A DNA stretch of 64,000 nucleotides from Cognatishimia activa (GCF_017798205.1 NZ_CP060010.1:1-64000); one strand, 5' to 3'. Counted from the first letter of the stretch, positions 9,157 to 17,893 are shown. Notes: generated from the sequence alone by a model not told the origin. Made by a program: numbers and translations.

Positions 9157-9801
9157 ATGAGCCGCCAAGAGATCACCCCCGATCTATTGATGCAGGCCTA
9201 TGCCATGGGCATCTTTCCCATGTCCGAACATAAAGACGACCCGGAAATTTTCTGGGTCGATCCGAAACAAAGGGGGATCCTGCCACTTGGTCGCTTTCAT
9301 ATCTCGCGCAGCTTGGCCAAAGCGTTGCGGCGTGGGGATTACGAGGTGACGCTTAACCGCGATTTCGAAGGTGTATTGGATGCCTGCGCGGACCGTCCTG
9401 ATACCTGGATAAACGACAGAATTCGCAGCCTTTACATTGACTTACACCAGAAATCTCAGGCCCATTCGCTCGAAGTCTGGCGCGAGGGCCGCTTGATCGG
9501 GGGCGTCTATGGCGTCGCCCTAGGCGCTGCGTTTTTCGGCGAAAGCATGTTTTCGCGCGCAACCAATGGTTCAAAAATCGCGCTCGCCTTTCTGACAACG
9601 CATCTACGAAATTGCGGCTACACACTCTTTGACACGCAATTCATCACAGACCATTTGGCCAGCCTTGGGGCGAAGGAAATCCCCCGCGCCGACTATCAAT
9701 TCCTGTTGAAAGACGCCATTCATCGGCGCGCAGACATCACAGGCGCTCAGTTGCCAGATGTCTCTTCTGTACTGGCGTCCGCGACAGCCGCATCCACCTG
9801 A
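9157..9801 (+). CDS. aat: Leucyl/phenylalanyl-tRNA-protein transferase
   Basis: Aat adds Leu or Phe from a charged tRNA to proteins with N-terminal Arg or Lys, marking them for ClpAP through ClpS (the N-end rule). The family signatures are visible: MGIFPMSEH, FWVDPKQRGILPL, the central GGVYGVALGAAFFGESMFS, and DTQFITDHLASLGA. It is 214 residues, near the usual length. It lies 9 bases after accC and is probably cotranscribed. Its last 55 bases overlap the convergent DUF2155 gene. Confidence 0.95.
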   Translation: MSRQEITPDLLMQAYAMGIFPMSEHKDDPEIFWVDPKQRGILPLGRFHISRSLAKALRRGDYEVTLNRDFEGVLDACADRPDTWINDRIRSLYIDLHQKSQAHSLEVWREGRLIGGVYGVALGAAFFGESMFSRATNGSKIALAFLTTHLRNCGYTLFDTQFITDHLASLGAKEIPRADYQFLLKDAIHRRADITGAQLPDVSSVLASATAAST

Positions 9802-10283
9802 CAGCGCAGCACCCAAACGTCAAACCGCGCGTGATCCATCGCGTTCAACGCAGGAGACGACGCAATCATCCAACCTTGGAACACAGGGGCTGAAGTGTTC
9901 GCCTCTTCAACAATGGTCAGATAGGCATAGGCTTCGCCCGTTGCATTGTCGTCAGGGTGGCGGCATTCCGTCAGACCAATCCGCAAATACCCAAAGGCTT
10001 CGGATTGCCCGTCAGACAGCGTGATATCCCGCACTTCACCGGTGGTTTTGTCCAAAGCCCGCAGATCAACGCCCGAGCCTTTGACCGCGCGAACCTCTTC
10101 GGTGATTTCCTCAAACAGAGACGCGCCACGCAGGAAGACATCGCTGTCAGTTTCCGTGATGAACCCGGTTTCACCGTCCACCGGATCATCCAGAGATTCG
10201 ACAATGATTTCCTGAGCTTGCGCCGACGCCGCCGACAAGATTCCAGCCAAAATGGCCGCTTTTACAGAACGCAAAGCGCTCAT
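9747..10283 (-). CDS. DUF2155 exported protein
   Basis: A 178-residue protein with an N-terminal signal peptide (hydrophobic AAILAGILSAASAQAQ, cleavage likely after AQA). The C-terminal part has the DUF2155 signature: FQGWMIASSPALNAMDHARFDVWVLRC. The two conserved cysteines (LTECRH and VLRC) could form a disulfide in the periplasm. Its function is not known. Its start overlaps the mlaD stop by 4 bases (ATGA), so it is in one operon with mlaD and NDUFA12; that grouping recurs in this family of bacteria. Confidence 0.85.
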   Translation of the reverse strand: MSALRSVKAAILAGILSAASAQAQEIIVESLDDPVDGETGFITETDSDVFLRGASLFEEITEEVRAVKGSGVDLRALDKTTGEVRDITLSDGQSEAFGYLRIGLTECRHPDDNATGEAYAYLTIVEEANTSAPVFQGWMIASSPALNAMDHARFDVWVLRCQVDAAVADASTEETSGN

Positions 10284-10732
10284 TCCTCGCCACCGCTGAC
10301 AAAGCGCATCAGCAAGGACACAAGGCTAACGGCACCCTGAGTATCGATGATCTCGGAGCCCGGTTCCAGGTTAAAGGGTGAGCCACCCGGCAGAACCTCG
10401 ACGAAATTCCCGCCGAGCAAGCCTTCTGACGAAATCACAATCGCAGAGTCATCTGGCAGAAGAATACCCTCTTGCACATTCACAGTCGTATTGGCCCGAA
10501 ACGTCACCGGATCCAATTCGATCCCCGTTACCGTGCCAACCTTAACGCCCGCCAGCCGCACATCGCTGCCAACACTCACGCCCTCAATCGAGCGGAAGGA
10601 CGCGCTGAGCTCATAGCCAGAGCCGCCTGAGCCAAAGCTCGCAACCTGCCCCATATAGGCAGCAAACCCGATCGCAGCGGCCAGAACCAGCCCGCCAACG
10701 GCAATCTCAGTACGTTGCGTAGAGGAGGACAT
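10280..10732 (-). CDS. mlaD: MlaD-family phospholipid transport protein (MCE domain)
   Basis: MlaD is the periplasmic lipid-binding component, anchored in the inner membrane, of the Mla system that keeps outer-membrane lipid asymmetry. The protein has one N-terminal membrane helix (about 10-28) and an MCE domain with FRSIEGVSVGSDVRLAGVKVGTVTGIEL and the later SEGLLGGNFVEVLPGG. It is 150 residues, typical for a proteobacterial MlaD. The other Mla genes are not next to it; the neighbours are DUF2155 (4-base overlap) and the NDUFA12-like gene. Confidence 0.88.
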   Translation of the reverse strand: MSSSTQRTEIAVGGLVLAAAIGFAAYMGQVASFGSGGSGYELSASFRSIEGVSVGSDVRLAGVKVGTVTGIELDPVTFRANTTVNVQEGILLPDDSAIVISSEGLLGGNFVEVLPGGSPFNLEPGSEIIDTQGAVSLVSLLMRFVSGGEE

Positions 10733-10741
10733 GACCCGATC

Positions 10742-11125
10742 CTATTCCGGAGACCACGCGTCGTAGTCGCTGCGCTCTACCGGCGCTTTGGACCGGATCG
10801 ATCCCGCCGGTGCATAGGCCATCATCGTGCCCGTCAGGTTTTCCTGATGCGGCTGCTCCCATGATTTTTTCGGCAGTGGTTTCTCGCTTGGCAGCTCGTC
10901 AAAAGTGCGGTGCAACCAACCGTGCCAGTCAGGCCCAATACGGCTTGCCTCGGCCTCGCCGTTGTAGATCACCCAGCGTTTGCTGTCATTCTTGGTACGG
11001 TAATAGACATTGCCCTGATCGTCTTCGCCAACCTTCTCACCCTTGCGCCAGGTAAAGATCCGCGTGTTCAGCGTCTGGCCGTTCCACCAGGTCACGGCGC
11101 TAAGAAGCGTGTTCACAATGCCCAT
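10742..11125 (-). CDS. NADH:ubiquinone oxidoreductase accessory subunit, NDUFA12 family
   Basis: NDUFA12 (B17.2) is a supernumerary subunit of complex I that alphaproteobacteria share with mitochondria. The family features are [18 protein letters not shown], the [23 protein letters not shown] block, and the C-terminal YDAWSPE. It is 127 residues, as expected. It is the first gene of a minus-strand operon with mlaD (9-base gap) and DUF2155. The main nuo cluster is not in the window, which is usual for this subunit. Confidence 0.92.
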   Translation of the reverse strand: MGIVNTLLSAVTWWNGQTLNTRIFTWRKGEKVGEDDQGNVYYRTKNDSKRWVIYNGEAEASRIGPDWHGWLHRTFDELPSEKPLPKKSWEQPHQENLTGTMMAYAPAGSIRSKAPVERSDYDAWSPE

Positions 11126-11215
11126 ATGTGCCTCCTAAGTTCGTGATCTCTATGCCCCATTCCCCATCAAAGGTCCAGTCTTTGAACACGGACAGGCAAA
11201 GCTACGCCACGCGGG

Positions 11216-11237
11216 TTTCATCTTGCCAAAAATACTC
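11216..11237 (-). repeat. Dispersed intergenic repeat, copy 1
   Basis: Read on the minus strand, this begins GAGTATTTTTGGCAAGATGA and ends AA. A copy with 20 of 22 identical bases lies at 39029-39050 on the plus strand, also between genes. I recall similar strings as common intergenic repeats in Roseobacter genomes. Their function is not known to me. Confidence 0.55.
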
Positions 11238-11341
11238 AAATCGGAACGCTTGTTTCGCAAAAGCGCGGCCTATCGGGAATAACCCCGCGTTTTCCCCGTA
11301 AAACCTTTATTTCACTGGCCTAAATTGTAACAGCACTGTAA

Positions 11342-12418
11342 ATGCCACCCAAGCCACAGCCAACCGGAGCCAAGCCGTTGCTAGATATCACGACGAAACT
11401 GTCAGACCACTATGATCTTGCACCGAATCCAGACCTCGCCGCGTCCATGGCCGACATCTATGACCGGATGGACCGCGTCGTCAGCCCTGCCGACTGGGCG
11501 ATCTATGCGCCCTACGTCAAGGCGATCAACGATCTGAAACGCGAGCGCAATGCGGTTGTTTTGGCCCACAACTATATGACGCCGGAAATCTTCCACGGCA
11601 TTTCCGATGTCTCAGGCGACAGCTTGCAGTTGGCGATTGAGGCCACCAAAGTCGACGCCGACGTGATCGTCCAATGCGGCGTGCATTTCATGGCCGAGAC
11701 TTCAAAGATCCTAAGCCCAGAGAAAACCGTTCTCATGCCGGATATGAGCGCAGGTTGCTCGCTTGCGGAATCCATCACCGCTGAGGGCGTCGAAGAAATG
11801 CGCGCCAAATATCCCGGCGCGCCTGTGGTCAGCTATGTGAACACGACCGCTGAGGTGAAAGCCGCCTCTGACATCTGCTGCACCAGCTCTAATGCGGTGC
11901 AAATCGTGGATGCGATGGAGAGCGACACCGTCATCATGACCCCAGACCAGTATCTGGCGCAGAATGTGGCGAACCAGTCCAAGAAGAAAGTCGTCTTCTG
12001 GGAAGGCTCCTGCATCGTCCACGAGCTCTATACAGCGGACGATTTGAAGGCCTACCGCGAGTATGACCCCGAGGTGAAAATCATTGCGCACCCGGAATGT
12101 ACCCCGGCCGTTGTGGCCGAGTCCGACTTCACCGGATCGACCTCTGGCATCATCAAATGGGTGCATGACAACAAGCCCAAAAAGGCGATGCTGATCACCG
12201 AATGCTCGATGGCCTCCAACATCGCTGACGAGCTGCCAGAGGTTGACTTCGCCAAGCCCTGCAACATGTGCCCCTACATGAAGAAGATCTCTTTGGAAAA
12301 GGTTCTATATGTGCTGCACACGATGGAAAACCAGGTCGAAGTTGACGCGGATGTCGCTGAAAAGGCGCGACTTTCCGTGCAGCGCATGATCGACCTGTCT
12401 CAGAAACTGGGCCTCTAA
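11342..12418 (+). CDS. nadA: Quinolinate synthase
   Basis: NadA condenses iminoaspartate with dihydroxyacetone phosphate to give quinolinate, the second step of de novo NAD synthesis. The [4Fe-4S]-ligand cysteines can be placed at C139 (MSAGCS), in the WEGSCIVH stretch, and in KPCNMCPYM (about 305-308). The AHNYMTPEI and SGDSLQLA motifs are present. It is 358 residues. No Shine-Dalgarno sequence is visible in the 20 bases before the ATG; TAAATT at 11321-11326 could be a -10 element that gives a very short leader. It is the first gene of nadABC. Confidence 0.96.
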   Translation: MPPKPQPTGAKPLLDITTKLSDHYDLAPNPDLAASMADIYDRMDRVVSPADWAIYAPYVKAINDLKRERNAVVLAHNYMTPEIFHGISDVSGDSLQLAIEATKVDADVIVQCGVHFMAETSKILSPEKTVLMPDMSAGCSLAESITAEGVEEMRAKYPGAPVVSYVNTTAEVKAASDICCTSSNAVQIVDAMESDTVIMTPDQYLAQNVANQSKKKVVFWEGSCIVHELYTADDLKAYREYDPEVKIIAHPECTPAVVAESDFTGSTSGIIKWVHDNKPKKAMLITECSMASNIADELPEVDFAKPCNMCPYMKKISLEKVLYVLHTMENQVEVDADVAEKARLSVQRMIDLSQKLGL

Positions 12419-12425
12419 GCACCTT

Positions 12426-13997
12426 ATGCAAGAGATCAAAACAGATCGGGTTGTGATCGTCGGCGCAGGCCTCGGCGCGCTTTATGCGGCGCTGAAACTG
12501 GCCCCGACACCGGTCGTGATGATCTCTCCTGAACCTTTGGGCGAAGGCGCAAGTTCTGCATGGGCGCAGGGCGGCGTGGCGGCGGCAATGGCCGATCAGG
12601 ACAGCCCAGAATCCCACGCAGAAGATACGCTAAGCGCAGGCGCAGGCACAGTTGATGCCGACGTCGCCCGCATGGTTACGCGTGAGGCGCGCGATCATAT
12701 TCTGGATCTGACGACGCTCGGCACCCCCTTTGATCGCACCGAGGACGGCGGCTATGTGCTCTCGCGCGAGGCTGCCCATTCCTACGCCCGCGTGGTGCGT
12801 GTGAAAGGCGATCAGGCAGGCGCTGAAATTATGGCCGCCCTGATCGAAGAAGTCCGCGAAACCCCGTCAATTCAAGTGCTTGAGGGCACTATGGCTGTGT
12901 CACTCGACACCGAGGACGGCGCGGTCACAGGCGTTGCGATCACGCAGAGTGACGCGGATCGCTCGGCTTCGATCATGCTGCGTGGGGCGGCTTACCTTTT
13001 GGCGGGCGGTGGCTCTGGCGGGCTTTATGCACTGACGACCAATCCGCATCGCATTCGCGGTCAGGTCATCGGCATGGCGGCGCGCGCGGGTGCCGTGATC
13101 GCTGATGCCGAATTCGTCCAATTCCACCCAACAGCCATGGATGTTGGAGAAGACCCCGCCCCCTTGGCCACCGAGGCTCTACGCGGCGAAGGTGCGACGC
13201 TGATCAACAAGGACGGCGAGCGCTTCATGCTCGCAGTCCACCCCGATGCAGAACTCGCACCCCGCGATATCGTCGCCCGTGCGGTCTTTGCGCAGCATCA
13301 GGCAGGCAATCGTCCGATGCTTGATACTCGCGAGGCGATTGGGGCTGAAATCATCGACCTCTTCCCATCCGTGGCGGAATACTGCGCGCGCAATGGCATT
13401 GATCCGGTGACGCAGCCGATCCCCGTGGCCCCTGCTGCGCATTATCACATGGGCGGGATTGCGACCGATGCCGAAGGCCGCGCGAGCCTTGGCAACCTGT
13501 GGGTTTGCGGTGAGGCGAGCTCGACGGGCCTGCATGGGTCGAACCGCTTGGCCTCTAACGGATTGCTTGAAGCCTTGGTCTATGCGCGCATCTGCGCTGA
13601 GGGCATCAAGGCGCGGACGGATGAGACGCAAGCCGCTGAAATTAATATGGATTTCAAAGGCACAGCAAATGCGCCGGAAGCCGACGACGTGACACGACTT
13701 CGGTCCACGTTGTCCAACAATGTCGGCGTCATCCGCGACGCAAAAGGCCTCGCCGAGGCGTTGAACACCCTGCAAGACATCGAAGCAAACGCCCAAAGCG
13801 AGAGCCTGTTGAACATGTGCGCAACAGCCACCCTGATCGCCGCCTGCGCCTTTGTGCGCGACGAATCCCGCGGGGCTCACGCGCGATCTGATTTCCCCGA
13901 CCCTATGCCGGGACCCGGAAAGCGTTCTAAAATGACCCTATCTGAGGCGCGCGCCATCCGCGCCCGCGTCACCGCCAAAACCGAGGACCCCTCATGA
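12426..13997 (+). CDS. nadB: L-aspartate oxidase
   Basis: NadB oxidises L-aspartate to iminoaspartate with FAD. The N-terminal dinucleotide fold is VVIVGAGLGALYAAL (about 10-24), followed by SSAWAQGGVAAA. Catalytic-domain motifs include EFVQFHPTA, the ATEALRGEGA stretch with its active-site arginine, and HYHMGGIATD. The FAD-binding end reads GEASSTGLHGSNRLASNGLLEA. The length, 523 residues, is normal. It starts 7 bases after nadA and its stop overlaps nadC. Confidence 0.96.
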   Translation: MQEIKTDRVVIVGAGLGALYAALKLAPTPVVMISPEPLGEGASSAWAQGGVAAAMADQDSPESHAEDTLSAGAGTVDADVARMVTREARDHILDLTTLGTPFDRTEDGGYVLSREAAHSYARVVRVKGDQAGAEIMAALIEEVRETPSIQVLEGTMAVSLDTEDGAVTGVAITQSDADRSASIMLRGAAYLLAGGGSGGLYALTTNPHRIRGQVIGMAARAGAVIADAEFVQFHPTAMDVGEDPAPLATEALRGEGATLINKDGERFMLAVHPDAELAPRDIVARAVFAQHQAGNRPMLDTREAIGAEIIDLFPSVAEYCARNGIDPVTQPIPVAPAAHYHMGGIATDAEGRASLGNLWVCGEASSTGLHGSNRLASNGLLEALVYARICAEGIKARTDETQAAEINMDFKGTANAPEADDVTRLRSTLSNNVGVIRDAKGLAEALNTLQDIEANAQSESLLNMCATATLIAACAFVRDESRGAHARSDFPDPMPGPGKRSKMTLSEARAIRARVTAKTEDPS

Positions 13998-14842
13998 GTT
14001 TCGCCACCGTCCCCGATCTAATCCTGGAACCGATGGTTAAAGCCGCCCTCATGGAAGACCTTGGCAGCTATGGCGATGTCACCACCCGCGCGGTGATACC
14101 TGCGGACACGACCTATGCGGCGCGGTTGAACGCCCGCGAGGACTGTGTGGTCTCGGGCATGCAGATCGCAGCATTGGCGTTTCGTCTGGTCGATCCTTCG
14201 CTCGAAATCAAAACACGCGTCGGGGATGGGGAAAGTGCCGAAAAAGGCACGACGCTGATGGAAATCAAAGGCTCTGCGGCCTCGATCCTCTCGGCTGAAC
14301 GTGTGGCTCTGAACTACACCGGCCGTTTGACCGGCATCGCGACCAAAACCGCGAGCTTTGTTGCCGAGGCCAAGGGCACCAACGCTCGCGTCACCTGCAC
14401 GCGCAAAACCACGCCGAATATGCGCTTGGCGGAAAAGCTCGCTGTGCTGCATGGCGGAGGCCACAACCACCGCTACTCACTGTCGGATGCGATTCTGATC
14501 AAAGACAACCACATCGCCGCCGCCGGTGGGGTAAGACAGGTGCTCGAGGCCACCAAACGTCATGCCAGCCACATGATGGCAGTTGAAATCGAAGTCGACC
14601 GTCTGGATCAGCTGGAAGAGGTTCTGGCGACGGGTGGCGCCTCGGTTGTACTCTTGGATAATATGGACAATGATCAGCTGCGCGAGGCGGTTGGGATGGT
14701 CAATGGCGCGATGAAGACCGAGGCTTCGGGCAATGTGAAACTTGACCGGATCAAGTCGATTGCGGCGACGGGTGTGGATTACATCAGCTCGGGTGCACTG
14801 ACTCATTCAGCGCGCACGATTGATCTGGGATTGGATTTCTAA
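13994..14842 (+). CDS. nadC: Nicotinate-nucleotide pyrophosphorylase (carboxylating)
   Basis: NadC converts quinolinate and PRPP to nicotinate mononucleotide. Visible motifs are LMEDLGSYGDVTTRAV near the N-terminus, the PRPP-site TCTRKTTPNMRLAEK, and GGGHNHRYSLSDAILIKDNHI. The C-terminal barrel has VEIEVDRLDQLEE and VDYISSGALTHS. It is 282 residues. The ATG overlaps the nadB stop by 4 bases (ATGA), so nadABC is one coupled operon. It converges on nusB, with only 37 bases between the two stops. Confidence 0.96.
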   Translation: MSFATVPDLILEPMVKAALMEDLGSYGDVTTRAVIPADTTYAARLNAREDCVVSGMQIAALAFRLVDPSLEIKTRVGDGESAEKGTTLMEIKGSAASILSAERVALNYTGRLTGIATKTASFVAEAKGTNARVTCTRKTTPNMRLAEKLAVLHGGGHNHRYSLSDAILIKDNHIAAAGGVRQVLEATKRHASHMMAVEIEVDRLDQLEEVLATGGASVVLLDNMDNDQLREAVGMVNGAMKTEASGNVKLDRIKSIAATGVDYISSGALTHSARTIDLGLDF

Positions 14843-14879
14843 AGAGGCCCCTCATCGGTCGAGGCCTCGCCCTCTTCGT

Positions 14880-15353
14880 TTAAAACGCGTCGGGTTTCGC
14901 TTCGCGCGCCATGTGGTCGAGCACAGCGTTTACGAAATTGCTTTCTTTGCCTTCCGGGAAGAAAGCCTGCGCGACCTGCACGAATTCCACGATGACCACT
15001 TTCGGAGGCGTCTCTGTCTGGGTCAGCTCTGCCCCCGCTGCGCGGAACAGCGCGCGCAAAGTGCTGTCGATCCGACCCAACGGCCATTTTGCCACCAGCG
15101 CGCGATCCGTCATCTGATCCACCAGCGCCTGATGGTTCACCGCCTGCTCCAGCAGCTCGGAAAACAGCGCCACATCGCCCTCAAGCATCTCATAATCTTC
15201 GAAGACCTCGCCAAAACGGTGGTCCAGAAATTCAACCCGCACCTGATCAAAAGTCTGACCAGATTGCTCCATCTGATAGAGCGCCTGCACCGCGAAAAGA
15301 CGGGCGGCGGACTTCATTTTGCGTTTTTGGTTGCCTGAGAGCTCAGAGGTCAT
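14880..15353 (-). CDS. nusB: Transcription antitermination factor NusB
   Basis: NusB binds boxA RNA together with NusE and supports antitermination on rRNA operons. The all-helical fold is recognised by ARLFAVQALYQMEQSG at the N-terminus and by the C-terminal PPKVVIVEFVQVAQAF and EGKESNFVNAVLDHMARE. It is 157 residues. The ATG overlaps the ribH stop by 4 bases; the ribH-nusB order is conserved in many proteobacteria. It is the last gene of the minus-strand riboflavin run. Confidence 0.95.
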   Translation of the reverse strand: MTSELSGNQKRKMKSAARLFAVQALYQMEQSGQTFDQVRVEFLDHRFGEVFEDYEMLEGDVALFSELLEQAVNHQALVDQMTDRALVAKWPLGRIDSTLRALFRAAGAELTQTETPPKVVIVEFVQVAQAFFPEGKESNFVNAVLDHMAREAKPDAF

Positions 15354-15901
15354 GCGGTCGGGGTATCCTTTGTCGCGCCCGCGATTTTCAACTCGTCAGT
15401 GGCCGGAATAAATCCAACTCCCTTACGCGGGCCGCCCCATTTGCGCGAAAGCGCGATGAGATGCAAGGCCGCAGCGGCTGCTCCGCCGCCTTTATTTTGC
15501 TCTTTCGGATCCGCGCGGACTTCGGCTTGGGGCCGATTTTCCACAGTTAGGATGCCGTTGCCGATAGAAAGCCCTTGCAAACCAAGCAGTTGGATCGCGC
15601 GCGAGCTGTCGTTGCAGACCGTATCATAATGGGTGGTTTCGCCACGGATCACACAGCCCAAGGCCACAAATCCATCGAAATTCGCCATGCGACCTGCCAT
15701 GCCAATGGCGGTTGGGATTTCCAAGGCGCCGGGGACTTCGACGATCTCGTAGGTGCCACCGCAGGCTTCGATTTCGGCCACAGCGCCCGCGACCATATTG
15801 TCGGCGATGTCCTTGTAGTAAGGCGACACGACGATCAGGATCTTCACCGGACGGTCAAACTCGGCGCGTGGCATGATGTAATGTTGTTCAGATCCGGCCA
15901 T
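15350..15901 (-). CDS. ribH: 6,7-dimethyl-8-ribityllumazine synthase
   Basis: RibH joins dihydroxybutanone phosphate to the pyrimidine intermediate in the second-to-last step of riboflavin synthesis. The lumazine synthase fold shows VEVPGALEIPTAIG, ALGCVIRGETTHYDTVCN with the catalytic-site histidine, and GLQGLSIGNGILTVEN. It is 183 residues, slightly long through its N-terminus (MAGSEQHYIMPRAEFDRP). A shorter start at an internal ATG (MPRAEF) is possible. It lies 3 bases after ribBX and overlaps nusB by 4 bases. Confidence 0.95.
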   Translation of the reverse strand: MAGSEQHYIMPRAEFDRPVKILIVVSPYYKDIADNMVAGAVAEIEACGGTYEIVEVPGALEIPTAIGMAGRMANFDGFVALGCVIRGETTHYDTVCNDSSRAIQLLGLQGLSIGNGILTVENRPQAEVRADPKEQNKGGGAAAAALHLIALSRKWGGPRKGVGFIPATDELKIAGATKDTPTA

Positions 15902-15904
15902 GAT

Positions 15905-17023
15905 TTACTCCACTTCGATCGGGCGGGTGTCGGTGATTTCCAGCCCATAGGCCTCAAGGCCCAGATAGACGGCCTGCGGAGAATTTGTCAGCAAGACCAG
16001 CTTGTTCAATCCGAGTTTTGACAGGATCTGCGCGCCGATACCAATTTGTTTGACGGTGCGTGGGCCTTCGTCCTCTTCGACAAACAGACGGTTCTTCGGA
16101 GAGCGGAAGAGGCAGACAACCCCCCGTCCCTCGCGATCCACCGCTTCCATCGCCGAGCGCATTTCATCCGCGCGCTTTGCGCCAAGGCCGAGCATGTCTT
16201 TTTCGACTTTCAAAGCGTGGGTGCGCACCAGCACAGGTTCATCCGTCGTGATATCGCCTTTCACCAAGGCCACATGTTCCACGCCATGGGTTTGGTCGGT
16301 GAAAATATGCATGTCCCATTCGCCGCCGAATTCGGAATCTACGGTGCGGCGGTCGGTCAATTCGACGAGGTTGTCATTGCGGGAGCGATAAGAGATCAGG
16401 TCAGAAATCGTGCCGATCTTAAGCCCATGTTTACCAGCAAATTCAACAAGATCCGGCAGACGCGCCATCGTGCCGTCTTCGCGCATGATCTCGCAAATCA
16501 CCGAGGCCGGATAGTGACCGGCAAGACGGCTGATGTCGCAGCCCGCTTCGGTATGCCCTGCCCGCACCAGAACACCACCTTTACGCGCGCGCAGAGGGAA
16601 CACATGGCCCGGAGTCGCAATATCGGCGGGTCCGCATTGTTCGTTGATCGCGGTTGCGACAGTCAAAGCACGGTCGGCGGCGGAAATGCCTGTCGAGACG
16701 CCCTCGCGGGCCTCAATGGACACGGTAAAGGCCGTTTCATGGCGCGACGAGTTGTGCATCGCCATCATTGGCAGGCCCAGCTGGTCAATACGCTCGCTTG
16801 GAAGGGTCAGACAGATCAACCCGCGCCCGTGAGTGGCCATGAAATTCACTGCGGCGGCGTCTGCAAACCCCGCTGGGATCACCAGATCGCCTTCGTTCTC
16901 GCGGTCCTCATGGTCGACAAGCACGAACATACGCCCCTGACGGGCCTCTTCGATGATCTCTTCGATGGGGCTGATTGCATCGCGCAGAGACTGTTCGATG
17001 GGTCCGGGGCTTTCAAACGCCAT
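15905..17023 (-). CDS. ribB: 3,4-dihydroxy-2-butanone-4-phosphate synthase with a degenerate GTP cyclohydrolase II-like domain (RibBX type)
   Basis: The N-terminal domain (about 15-215) is RibB, which makes dihydroxybutanone phosphate from ribulose 5-phosphate. It has the acidic loop HEDRENEGD (38-46), THGRGLIC, and GHTEAGCD. The C-terminal domain (about 225-372) follows the RibA fold (GIGAQILSKLGL, LLTNSPQA, YGLEI) but lacks the zinc-binding cysteines. Where active RibA proteins have HSECLTGD followed by a CxC pair, this one reads THALKVEKDMLGLG. It therefore should not be a GTP cyclohydrolase, and a separate ribA must lie elsewhere. Fused proteins of this kind (called RibBX) are known in alphaproteobacteria. 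Confidence 0.93.
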   Translation of the reverse strand: MAFESPGPIEQSLRDAISPIEEIIEEARQGRMFVLVDHEDRENEGDLVIPAGFADAAAVNFMATHGRGLICLTLPSERIDQLGLPMMAMHNSSRHETAFTVSIEAREGVSTGISAADRALTVATAINEQCGPADIATPGHVFPLRARKGGVLVRAGHTEAGCDISRLAGHYPASVICEIMREDGTMARLPDLVEFAGKHGLKIGTISDLISYRSRNDNLVELTDRRTVDSEFGGEWDMHIFTDQTHGVEHVALVKGDITTDEPVLVRTHALKVEKDMLGLGAKRADEMRSAMEAVDREGRGVVCLFRSPKNRLFVEEDEGPRTVKQIGIGAQILSKLGLNKLVLLTNSPQAVYLGLEAYGLEITDTRPIEVE

Positions 17024-17102
17024 GGGCTTGCCTTTCCAAAAATCCTGCCTCGGAAATAGCCTGATTAACGCGAAAATACCAGTGTAACAATTTCACCCCG
17101 CC

Positions 17103-17136
17103 CCAAAGCGCAAAAGGGCCGCCCCTTGGCGACCCC
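17103..17136 (-). terminator. Probable terminator of ribE
   Basis: On the minus strand GGGTCGCC and GGCGGCCC pair, with one non-standard position, around an AAGG loop and run into TTTTGCG. It lies about 27 bases after the ribE stop and before ribBX, so transcription into ribBX may be attenuated here. Confidence 0.55.
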
Positions 17137-17163
17137 TCAAATTCCATTAGCAAAGACAGATGT

Positions 17164-17751
17164 TTACGACATGTCCTGCAGCCGCGCTACGTAGCGCGCG
17201 AGCGTATCAATTTCCAAATTGATTCTGTCGCCAACTGCCACATCGCCCCAGGTTGTCACCTCTTTGGTATGCGGGATAAAGTTGATTCCAAAGTCACAGC
17301 CCTCGACTTCGTTCACTGTCAGGGACGTGCCGTTCAAAGCAACAGAGCCCTTGGGCGCGATGTATTTCGCCAGAGCCTCAGGTGCGCGCAAAGTCACGCG
17401 CGTGCTGTCACCTTCGTCCTGCATTGCAATCACTTCGGCGACACCATCCACATGACCCGACACGATATGCCCGCCCAGCTCATCACCGACCTTCAACGCG
17501 CGCTCAAGGTTCACGCGCTTGCCAACAGTCCAGGCATCCAGATTGGTCTTCGACACAGTTTCTGCCGAGATCTCGACGTCATACCAGTCATCCCCCATCG
17601 CGATCACCGTCAAACAACAGCCATCGCTGGCAATCGAAGCGCCCATATCGATGGTCGAAATGTCATAAGACGTGCCAATCCGTGCCCGCAGATCGCCGCG
17701 CTTCTCAAGCTCTCGAATTTCGCCGATATCAGTGATGATGCCTGTGAACAT
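17164..17751 (-). CDS. ribE: Riboflavin synthase, alpha chain
   Basis: Riboflavin synthase dismutates two molecules of ribityllumazine into riboflavin. The start MFTGIITDIGEI is the family start, which fixes the ATG at 17751 although the frame is open upstream. The protein has two similar lumazine-binding barrels; repeat motifs are GASIASDGCCLTV and, in the second barrel, GSVALNGTSLTVNEV. GGHIVSGHVDG marks the domain junction. It is 195 residues, normal. It is divergent from kpsS and precedes ribBX by 140 bases. Confidence 0.96.
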   Translation of the reverse strand: MFTGIITDIGEIRELEKRGDLRARIGTSYDISTIDMGASIASDGCCLTVIAMGDDWYDVEISAETVSKTNLDAWTVGKRVNLERALKVGDELGGHIVSGHVDGVAEVIAMQDEGDSTRVTLRAPEALAKYIAPKGSVALNGTSLTVNEVEGCDFGINFIPHTKEVTTWGDVAVGDRINLEIDTLARYVARLQDMS

Positions 17752-17836
17752 GGTGTCTCTCGTGTTGCATTCCGGACTCAGACCTAAACAAGAGCGCGGC
17801 TCGGCACAAGATGCCATAGTTTGGCCACGAAAAACC

Positions 17837-17867
17837 GTTAACCTCTCTGAAAAACAAGTGCTATAGA
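17837..17867 (+). promoter_or_regulatory. Likely kpsS promoter with a CtrA-like half-site
   Basis: TGCTATAGA (17859-17867) is an extended -10 element. GTTAAC (17837-17842) lies where the -35 box would be, which is how CtrA-type half-sites are often placed at activated promoters. The kpsS start codon is 27 bases downstream. CtrA control is an inference. Confidence 0.4.
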
Positions 17868-17893
17868 CTTAGGTAACCAACACGAGCGCAGAT

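Noticed and set aside
14843-14880. A possible terminator between nadC and nusB.
   Set aside because: AAGAGG/CCTCTT and inner GAGGCC arms can pair, but there is no T run on either strand, so the call was not made.
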